Below are positions 56,217 through 64,000 of a stretch of 64,000 bases of DNA, piece after piece. The notes under the pieces were generated by a model. The model did not search any database and had not been told where the DNA came from. It saw only the letters and a program-made list of their open reading frames with translations. The stretch is from Ipomoea triloba (Eukaryota; Streptophyta; Magnoliopsida; Solanales; Convolvulaceae): the NCBI RefSeq assembly GCF_003576645.1, contig NC_044929.1:23195206-23259205 (forward strand), read 5' to 3'. Both the position numbers and the translations under genes were made by a program. Each line of letters starts with the position of its first letter. Positions within the stretch are counted from its first letter, which is position 1.

Positions 56217-58401
56217 GGTATGGTGGATCCTTCAAAGCCTTCCCACTCCTAGTGGTAATTGCATTCACATGATTTCTTGGATTCTCGGTGTTAGCCGGTA
56301 GCTTACCACTAGAAGAGGAAGCTTGGGTTGAGCCTTGGGTACCTCCACTTTGTTGTTGAGTCCGAATACTTTCCACCTCGGTTTGCAACTTGCTCATTTG
56401 GTTCATTATCATTGTTATAAAAGTCTTCATATCCGGATCTTGGGAAGAGTTAGAAGTCCCTTGGTGATTTTGATTGTTACCATACCCTTGGCCACCTTGA
56501 TTGTTCCATTGACCTTGGCCTTGATTGCCCCTCCAATTATTTCCTTGATTTCCACCCCTATTGCCTTGATTTCCTTGAAAACCCGGGGGTGGATTTCTTC
56601 CTTGGTTGTTCCATGAATTCCCGTATTGATTTCCAAATTGATTCCCAACTTGATTCCTTTGTTGACCATATCCTTGAAAACCTTGTCCTTGAGGCCTAGA
56701 GAACCCTATTGCATCCACTTGTTCCATATTTGAGAATGACCCTTGGCCACTTGGATCCAATAATTGACAAGATTGAGAGGAGTGACTTCCTCCACAAATG
56801 ACACAATAAGCAACTATAGCCATACCTTGAGGTCCCGGTGAATTGCATGGTGATTGTGGCAAAGAATAAGAACTTGGCATACTAGGACCTTGAGGTGTCG
56901 ATTGGGTAACCGCTTGCACACTTTGCTTTGGAGCTTGCATCATTTGCTTGAGCATATGTTGGATAGAGTCCAATTGAGCTTGCATAGCCATCTTGTCTTC
57001 CACTTCGAACATTCCGGCCGGCTTTTCTTTCTTGGGGGGTTCACTTCTTTCATTATACCAAAATTCAGTGTTGGAAGTGATTCTCTCTATCAATTGTTCT
57101 CCATAATCCGGCCCCATATCCATGAAGATTCCTCCAAAGGATGATGTGTCGAGAATGGTCTTAGACTTGTCCATTAGGCCCTCATAGAAAGATGATATGA
57201 AGTCTCCCGGAGTAAGCAAATTCTTGGGGCATTGTCTCCTCAAATCCTTGAACCTTTTCCACGCCTCATGAAGATTCTCATTTCCAAATTGTTGAAAATT
57301 TTGAATAAGTTTCTTCAATTTTGCAGCCTTGGAAGGAGGACAATACTCTTGCATAAAGGCTTTGTATAATTGCTCCCATGTCACAAAGTGGTTGGCCGAG
57401 AAAGAGTTTAGCCAACTTAATGCTTGGTCCCTTAATGAGAAGGGAAATAACCTCAACTTGATAGCATCGGCAGGTATTCCATTCATCTTGATTGTGTTGC
57501 AAATCCTATCAAAATGTACAACATGGGCTTTTGGATCCTCAACTCTTGCACCCCCAAATTGATTGGCTTGAACCATTTGAATAAGGGATGTCTTTAATTC
57601 GAAGTTGTTGGCATCTACCCCCGGGTATACAATGCAATCTTCCTCTTCAAATTCCGGGGCTAGATGGGCCGCCATTGGTGGTTGCACTCCTTGTGGGAAC
57701 ATAGGTGGGATCCCTTGTGGAAAGTTTTGAGCAAATTGTTGAAAGGGGTTTGGATTCATTTGGTTTAGAAGATGTTGCATCCAAATCCCTTGCCCTTGTT
57801 GTTGTTGCCCATAACCTTGGGGTATGCCACCTTGATAGAAAGGGAATTGAGCTTGTGGCACCCCCATTGCTCCTCCGAAATAGGGATTTACATTCGGATT
57901 CGCCATTTGTTGCACCGGTACTTGAATGGGAGGTACTGGTGCTTGAGGTGCATTAGGTTGCCCTCCTTGAGCTTCCTCAGGTGCTTGAGGTGCATTAGGT
58001 TGCCCTCCTTGAGCTTCCTCATTATGTTCCCCTTGCCTCGGTTGCCCTCCTTGAGCTTCCTCATTATGTTCCCCTTGCCTCGGGTGCCCTCCTTGAGCTT
58101 CCTCATTATGTTCCCCTTGCCTCGGGTTTTCTCCTTGAGCTTCCTCATTATGTTCCCCTTGCCTCGGGTTTTGTATGGTGCTTGTTCCATTTGGAGAGCT
58201 TTGCCTCGGGTTTTGTATGGTGCTTGTTCCATTTGGAGAGCTTTGTCCCGGGTTGCTTGTGTCTCCGGTTTCCATTTCAACCTCAAAATTTTCAAACTCT
58301 TTGAGCCACCCGAGCAAAATCCGTTTGTCCCTTCTTATGTCCCTCAATAGCTCTTGGTTTAGGGGAAGCAAGTTCACTCTCCCTTTCGACCTTGTGTGCA
58401 T
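56217..58401 (-). CDS. gag and start of protease linker
   Basis: The frame starts MHTRSKGRVNLLPLN at 58401. An N-terminal region of repeated 15-residue units precedes a Q/P-rich stretch. The retrotransposon gag core follows (YPGVDANNFELKTSLIQMV, then SWLNSFSANHFVTWEQL). A CCHC-like zinc knuckle (CVICGGSHSSQSC) and a G/N/Q-rich nucleic-acid-binding tail come next. The last part (NAITTRSGK) is the usual start of the protease region. The frame runs uninterrupted into the N gap. Gag forms the particle that packages element RNA. Confidence 0.92.
57945..58265 (-). repeat. coding minisatellite in gag (45-bp and related units)
   Basis: About four copies of a 45-bp unit encode NPRQGEHNEEAQGGQ-like repeats. 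On one side are two copies of a unit ending in QPNAPQAP. On the other are two copies of a unit encoding SSPNGTSTIQNPRQ. All unit lengths keep the frame. Confidence 0.9.
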
Positions 58402-58576
58402 AAACTAAGAGGAACACCTATCAACAAACACCAAACAAAACACTTGGAAACAACTTGGTTATGGGTTAGTACAAACAAAAACAAAAAACAAAAACAAAAG
58501 CTTGATCTCCTAAAGGTTTTGCTAACCTTAATGCTAGAAAAATAAAGGCAAAAACCCTATACCACCAAATTGCCAA

Positions 58577-58594
58577 TCCCCGACAACGGCGCCA
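58577..58594 (-). other. primer-binding site (tRNA-Asp type)
   Basis: On the minus strand tggcgccgttgtcgggga begins five bases inside the 5' LTR. It matches the complement of the 3' end of plant tRNA-Asp with one difference (established for Athila/Tat elements). Confidence 0.85.
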
Positions 58595-58599
58595 AAATT

Positions 58600-59937
58600 T
58601 GATGCAGTGAGAGCGGGGTGTGAAAATGGGTGTAAAGTCAAACCACGAGGATTGGATTTTATGGCACGTAAGGATTAATCACCTAGACTTTAGTCACCAA
58701 GGTCTTGAAACCCATAAGGATCCAAGCAACCATTTTAAGGATTAAAGTATAACAACTAAGAAGTAATTTTGGAATTATGGATATAAGGGAAAACAAGCCT
58801 AAACTAGGATTAAAATCTATTGGGAAGAATGGGTTAGATTAGGTGTATTACTCTATTGATGCATTAACACTTGAGTTGGGGGATGAACAATAACCCTAGG
58901 TTCTTGATGCTAGCACAAAAGAATCCAAGTTTCCACAAGGATTAGAACAAAGGTTGCCCCATTCCCATGGTGTATCAACCTAAGTTCTTGAAGAACAAAA
59001 GCTATTTAAGCCCCAAATCTACCCCTATTTCCATAGAAGAGAAAATGGGTTTGAGATTGTATTGGCTTAAGTCTTCCATCCAACTTCCATTGAAATGAAA
59101 GACTTTCCAAAGACAAGCAATAATCATTGCGCAACTAATCATTGAAAGATAAAATCAAAATCCAACTCAAACTCAAGAACCCTAAATGGGTGTTCATCCC
59201 CTTTATGCAATAATCATCTAACTAGCATCAATAAGAGCAATAAACACCAAATCTAACCCATATGAAAGACTACTCACTCATATTTAAGGTAAACATAGCA
59301 AGATTCAACAAGGAAAGCATAAATATGCAATAAATGTAAAAACACTTGAAGAAGAGGAAGTAAGAGTTTTACTATTAATGATGGAGAGATGTTGTTGGAA
59401 TCCCTTCCAAAACCACCAAAAGATGCTTGCAAAGTGTTCTACAATGTCAATCTAAGCTATTCTAAGCTAAAAATGGCTAATGAAAATATTAGAGAGAGAG
59501 TCTAAACTAGCTAGGGTTCGGAATCCCTAAAATTACAGCAGAAACGCGCTTAAACAGAACATCACAGACCAAAACGGGCAGGGACACGGCCGTGTCATGG
59601 GCCGTTTCGGTCTGTGACTTTTTTCGTTTCTGGGCCGGACTGAAACGGCCATGGACATGGCCGTGTCATGGGCCGTTTCCCTTCATTTTCCAGCTTTTTC
59701 TTTGTTTCTTGCTCCATTGTGCGCTCCGCTGCTCTTCTCCCTCCTTGAGTGGAATCCTAAGCTACCAAAAATTGATTCGAAGCCATCAAATGTGCTCCAT
59801 TTTCTACTTGTTGCGGATGAATAGACCTTTAACACAAAATCACACAATCAAGTAACAAATTCCACTCAAGTGACAATACTTTACTATAAAAATAAATGGG
59901 AAGTGGGGCAAAAAGGCATTTAGAAATAGAGTTATCA
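58600..59937 (-). repeat. 5' LTR of the Athila-like element
   Basis: 1338 bp, identical to the left LTR apart from about four positions. U3 palindromes match those at 46144 and 46215. GGCAT follows at 59938-59942. Confidence 0.95.
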
Positions 59938-60084
59938 GGCATTTAATTTGGTAATTAATAACTGAATTAACCAAGAAAAGTTGAACTCGCTAACTCACTG
60001 CACTAGTTTAACTAGCTTAGCGGGATATATTTCATAGATGACAACAGAAATTTACAGGAGTGATAATACAGTAGACTTAACTAA

Positions 60085-60797
60085 GGATGTGTGTGTTTAG
60101 AAAGCAGGAAAATGATTTCTGTAAAATGTTTTTTGAAAAATAACATTTTCCTTTCTCGTGTTTGGCTGCAGAGCATAAATCTGTCTTTGTGTGTTTGGTA
60201 CGTTTTCCAGAAAATGGACGGAAAAATAATTCATTATCCATCTATACAATCTCAAAATGTAAAACAATCACAACAAAAATGTCCCAATTATAACAAATTA
60301 TTCATTTGTAACAAAAAAAATTCACAACAAAACATCATCTAAAAAAATCTAGCAAAAAAATACCTCCAGTGACCGACTGATTACCGTGAAACCAGTAACC
60401 AGTCGTGGCCGACTGGTTTCAAGAAAACCAGTCTAGCCAGACTAGTTTCGGAAAACCATTCAGTCGGACTGGTTTCGGAAACCAGTCCTTCGACTTGTAG
60501 TTCGACGATTTTTTTTGTTTGGGAAATAAATTACAACTGAAAAAAAAAAAAGAACAAGAAAGAAGGATGATAAGAAGATGAAGATGAAGATGAAGAGCAG
60601 AAGTAGTTGGGCGAAAGAGAAGGAAGAAGCAGAGCAATAGTTCCGGAAAATGGCTTCCCCAGTTCCCCCCCAAAAAAAAAATTAAAGGAGAAATCATTTT
60701 CCTTAAAATGTGCCTTCTTTTCCATTGACAACATTTTCCTCCTCCTCCCCAAACACCAAAAACTCGAAAAATGATTTCCAGGTTTCCAAACACACCC
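60085..60797. mobile_element. Harbinger/Tourist-like MITE, 713 bp, TSD TAA
   Basis: TAA flanks both ends (60082-60084 and 60798-60800). The ends are inverted matches (ggatgtgtgtgtttagaaa against the reverse of tttccaaacacaccc). The similarity continues inward through aaaatgatttc words. There is no transposase. The interior includes several short inverted ccagtc/gactgg words (60370-60500). The 3-bp TAA duplication is typical of PIF/Harbinger. Confidence 0.8.
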
Positions 60798-62280
60798 TAA
60801 AAGAATATTGGTAAGAATTGAATTTATAATTTTTATATTTTTAATTTATATATAGTGACATAGTGTGTCCTCGAGTTCCATTTGGTCCGCCTTGTTAATT
60901 CACCGACCCGCGTAGAAAAATAAATGTATCTTAATTAATTATTACCAACTTAGCAACCATATATGTGTGAGTTCTTCCTACTTCAATTGTATTCTTAATT
61001 ATTATGGTTTAATTTGATGCATGCATCCAGCTGTTTTCACCTACAACAAATCAAAATAATTATTTACACACACATACATATATATGGTTGAATTCTGGTG
61101 TAAACAAAGACTTCACACGTGCGAATGTGTGAAAAAATATCATTTAAATAAAAAAAATAACATATTCAAATTAAACACATACAAATTAAATATACTAGGC
61201 TTAGGGTTTGTTTATTGTGTGTGTGTGTATATACACACACATATATATACACATACATACATACGCAAAATTGGTAGGAAAAATATAAACTAGAAATAGA
61301 TACATATATAAGAACATATGGATCTAGAAAAAGGGGTAAACACACACACATTTTTATAATTATCACTAACTTTACTTTGCAACTTAAATATTTAAAAAAA
61401 AAAAAAAGAAGAAGAAGAAGAAGAAGAAGAAGGAGGAGGATAAGGACTTGTTTCTTAGTAGGAACATATACGTATTGTCAGTTAAAGAAATTAAAAGATT
61501 GACTTTATGCGTATGTTGCCGGTGACACCATAAAAAATCTTATAAGTTATAATCTTCTAATACTTATATGCACTGCAAGAGTATCATTTAAATGACGTCA
61601 AAATGGTGACGTATGCAAACTCCCTAACATGTGAATTAAGTCGTGCAAATATATTTAACGCCGAACATACATGTGAACAATAATTATTTTAACTTAAATT
61701 AGAGTTGGTCAACTTAATGTAGCAAATAAACAATGACCATACGGAATATAAACAAGCAAAAACATTTTTTAAAAATCCAAACAAAATATTGTATCAATGT
61801 AGACATAATATTTTAAAGTTGTTGTCGTTTATATGGTCTCACGAATTAAATTTCATAGTCATTTATGTCATTAAAACTTAAAATCTTGTGAACAATCACT
61901 AAAAATTGTACATGCATACACTCAAAAAGCAATGTTTTTATTATATGATAGTATAAATTAGACGAAATATAGGTGTTTATAAACATATACTACGATATGA
62001 GATATTAGAAATAAGAACTTTATATTATTAAATGAGTACAAATCAATTAGCTAGGGGTTCAATTGGTTGACTGATCTAATTAATATTTTGATATTTTGTT
62101 TTCAATGGGAAATTGGGGGATCATTTTGCCCTTATTGATTGAACACTTCAGAATATTAATCTCTTGGACGGTCATTTAGGCTAACTATTTAAATTAGTAC
62201 TTAGCAATTCTATTATTTAATACCTCCATCAAAAATGAAAATGTGATATTAAACAACTAAGAAAAAAAATCATATTTTAT
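60798..62280. other. spacer and upstream arm of GST copy 2
   Basis: Up to about 61535 the DNA is AT-rich, with a TG/CA tract that alternates purines and pyrimidines (61216-61265) and a (GAA)n tract (61408-61440). From 61535 onward it is the inverted counterpart of 43740-44690. No gene is seen. Confidence 0.65.
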
Positions 62281-62446
62281 TTTTTTTTGAATATTACTGA
62301 CTCTATTACAATGCAGTATCTGTTCATAACTACTTTCTCAACCTATTGAAGCACAAGAGTCAATAAATATTGACCCCAAGGCTCAAACCCACCACCTCCC
62401 GTATAAAGGGAAGGGTTTGATGCCACTGGACTACGAGGTCCTTGGC
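62281..62446 (-). mobile_element. SINE (166 bp) with 14-bp target-site duplication
   Basis: aaatcatattttat occurs at 62267-62280 and 62447-62460 around the insert. On the minus strand it starts with a ggacctcgtagtccagtgg word (box A) and gtgggtttgagcc (box B). It then has a body containing ggttgagaaagtagttatgaac and ends in poly-A. It is absent from the equivalent place near GST copy 1 (about 43950), so it inserted after the duplication. Confidence 0.92.
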
Positions 62447-62663
62447 AAATCATATTTTATGTAACCATCTAGGATTCTTTCTATCAACAATATATATGTA
62501 ATTTGGTGGGTTGTTGAAAGTAAATTAAATCATCACATGCTCTGATTTATATCAGCTAGATGGCCACGTTAGAGTAATTTAATTTGTAATTAATATCTGT
62601 ATTATAAGAGAAAATTGAGGTTGTTGGCAATAAATATATAAATTTCTAGTAGTTCAATTCATA

Positions 62664-62673
62664 GTATAAATAG
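62664..62673 (+). promoter_or_regulatory. TATA box of GST copy 2
   Basis: gtataaatag lies about 100 bp upstream of the ATG at 62770, at the same distance as in copy 1. Confidence 0.7.
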
Positions 62674-62769
62674 TGTGATCATATCTATACTTCAATTCAC
62701 CACACAACGTAACCCTCTCTCTGATATTAGCTATACTAACTATCCTTTTGCAACAACGTAACAACAACA

Positions 62770-63778
62770 ATGGCGGCGGCGCTTAATGTTTATGGCAACC
62801 CAGTTTCGATTGCTACGATGAGAGTTCTTGCCTGCGTGTACCAGAAAGGCCTCCAGTGCTATATTAACCTCCCAATGAATGCACCAATCGGTGAAGAAAA
62901 AAGTGTATGTACTGTGTTTCTTTTTCTCATTCGAATTCGAGTATTCAACTAGTATGTTTTTTTATACTATTGACTCTGTTACAATACAGTATCTCTTCAT
63001 ATTAACATAATTATGTGTTTGATCCATGCATATACATATGCAGCTGTTTGGTGAAGTGCCAGCCCTTAAGGATGGATCTTCCAAGATCTATGGTACGTAT
63101 GGTGATATATATAAGGTTGCAATTAATTCTATGTAATATATTTAATTTTTGGTGCTTATGTTGTGAATTTGTACTCAGTTTGTTTTGTATTTGTTTTCAA
63201 TTTATTATGTATTGTTCTCAGTTTGTTGTGCATTCATAGTGTGATTGTTGTGCATTCATGTAGGATCACGGGCAATTACGAGCTACCTTGCATTCAAATA
63301 CGCCGAGCAAGGGACGAAATTGATACCCGGAGATGGGGCAAAGATGGCGGCCATGTTTGAGTTGATGGATATGGAAGTTCGTAAGCTTGACCCACTAGTT
63401 TCGAAGATAGCGTGCGAAACAAGGATGAAGGCGGTTATGGAGATGGATAGCGGATATTGCTGCGAGTCTGATGCGGTGGAGAAACACAAGAAACAGCTGG
63501 AGAGAGTACTGGATTTATACGAAGAGAGAATTAAGACGTTGGGATACTTTCCAGAAACGGAAGAAAAGTGTGGTAGAATGATGACGTTGGCGGATGTGAA
63601 TCATATGCCGCTTTTTCATTACCTATGCAACACTCCGTCGCTTAAGGGATTGGTCGAGGGGCGCCCCACGGTTAGGAAATGGAGTGAGTTTATCCTGGGG
63701 AGTGGAGCTTGGGGCAAGGTCACAGGTACTCATGTCCAACCCAGCACTAGTAAAGTACAGTTGTCGAGTAAAATCTGA
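62770..63778 (+). CDS. phi-class glutathione S-transferase, copy 2
   Basis: Three exons (62770-62904, 63044-63092, 63264-63778) encode 232 aa. Exons 1 and 2 are almost identical to copy 1, with one residue change (M for I in LPMNAPIG). Exon 3 differs at scattered positions, for example AFKYAEQ for ACKYAKQ and an extra residue in SGYCCES. The C-terminus ends in a new tail (STSKVQLSSKI) caused by changes near the stop. As in copy 1, the catalytic serine region is kept. The Glu of the usual Glu-Ser GSH pair is Gly, and the pre-FGEVPAL loop is short. The frame is open throughout, so both copies are likely expressed genes. Role: glutathione conjugation or ligand carrying; substrate unknown. Confidence 0.93.
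62955..63000 (-). repeat. SINE tail remnant in GST copy 2 intron 1
   Basis: Poly-T followed by atactattgactctgttacaa is the reverse of the SINE tail at 29352-29445. It is shared with copy 1 intron 1. Confidence 0.6.
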
Positions 63779-64000
63779 CAAGACTTGCAGGATGGATATA
63801 TAATCTGTACGTGCTCGCTGTGGTTGCTAGCTGTTTCCGATGTATTAGGTTGTTTCACTCCAATTCGATCGGTTTCAATTCTCTTTGGTTTTACGAATTA
63901 CGATGTAATTCCTGTGGCTGTATCTGGCATTCTACCTGTCGTTGACTGTGTTACGTTGTTAGTTTCTTTTTGGTTACTGTAGTCCGTGCAGTGTTATAAT
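63779..64000 (+). other. 3' flank of GST copy 2
   Basis: It matches 42180-42421 in inverse orientation, for example around ttacgaattacgatgtaattcc. The homology runs to the window edge, so the right end of the duplication lies outside. Confidence 0.75.

Larger units (their letters stand above)
45161..59937 (-). mobile_element. Athila-like Ty3/Gypsy LTR retrotransposon
   Basis: A 14.8 kb element on the minus strand has two 1338-bp LTRs, a GGCAT duplication, a primer-binding site complementary to tRNA-Asp, a polypurine tract, gag-pol and a third downstream frame. The tRNA-Asp primer, the absence of a chromodomain after the integrase and the extra third frame fit the Athila/Tat branch; lineage is inferred by recognition, not by a tree. 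The interior is disrupted in this assembly. Long N runs lie at 49232-49852 and 55561-56216. Single Ns at 46786, 47710, 47823, 51039, 54359 and 54716 mark joins where displaced pieces were placed. True length and intactness are therefore unknown. Confidence 0.92.

Noticed and set aside
57705..58408. Plus-strand frames with SLSFLIMFPLPR repeats as a membrane protein
   Set aside because: Antisense shadow of the gag minisatellite.
61166..61366. Cys/Tyr-rich small secreted peptide
   Set aside because: Translation of TG/TA dinucleotide repeats.

Overview
This is nuclear DNA from a flowering plant, almost certainly a eudicot. The evidence is AT-rich intergenic DNA, introns with GT-AG ends, recognisable plant genes (CC-type glutaredoxins, PEX6, CUL1, an INDETERMINATE-DOMAIN zinc-finger factor, phi-class glutathione S-transferases) and plant transposons (Athila-like Gypsy, SINEs, a Mutator-like element, a Harbinger MITE). 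I cannot name the species from sequence alone.

Layout. 1-6.8 kb is intergenic, with a possible solo LTR and a 1.2 kb long-TIR Mutator-like element. A CC-type glutaredoxin gene lies at 6.9-7.2 kb (minus) and a second one diverges from it at 15.1 kb (plus). Between them are LTR remnants, a Copia RNase H tail and a 90-bp tandem repeat. A frameshifted exon fragment lies at 15.7 kb. PEX6 (16 exons, about 947 aa, 16.8-21.9 kb, plus) and CUL1 (19 coding exons, 740 aa, 22.5-27.0 kb, minus, with a 5' UTR intron) face each other tail to tail. 27.8-32.9 kb is intergenic, with SINE pieces and a roughly 1.9 kb solo-LTR-like element that carries phased CpG-rich palindromes. A three-exon IDD transcription factor gene occupies 32.9-36.2 kb (minus). 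36.2-42.4 kb is largely empty AT-rich DNA with one clean SINE insertion.

42.2-64.0 kb is an inverted duplication of a phi-class GST gene (copy 1 minus at 42.4-43.6 kb, copy 2 plus at 62.8-63.8 kb). The two arms are separated by a 14.8 kb Athila-like Gypsy retrotransposon (minus strand; LTRs 45161-46498 and 58600-59937; TSD GGCAT) and a 0.7 kb Harbinger-like MITE. Removing these two insertions brings the arms to within about 1.4 kb. The retrotransposon interior holds two long N runs and six isolated Ns that mark wrong joins, including displaced and duplicated segments, so its internal order is not reliable.

The host genes do not form one pathway. CUL1 is the SCF ubiquitin-ligase scaffold. PEX6 recycles the peroxisomal import receptor. 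The glutaredoxins and GSTs are glutathione-dependent. The IDD protein is a transcription factor. The most unusual signals are CpG-rich perfect palindromes arranged in phased or tandem patterns in the LTR and the internal spacer of the Gypsy elements, and the GST pair, which lacks a usual glutathione-contacting glutamate.
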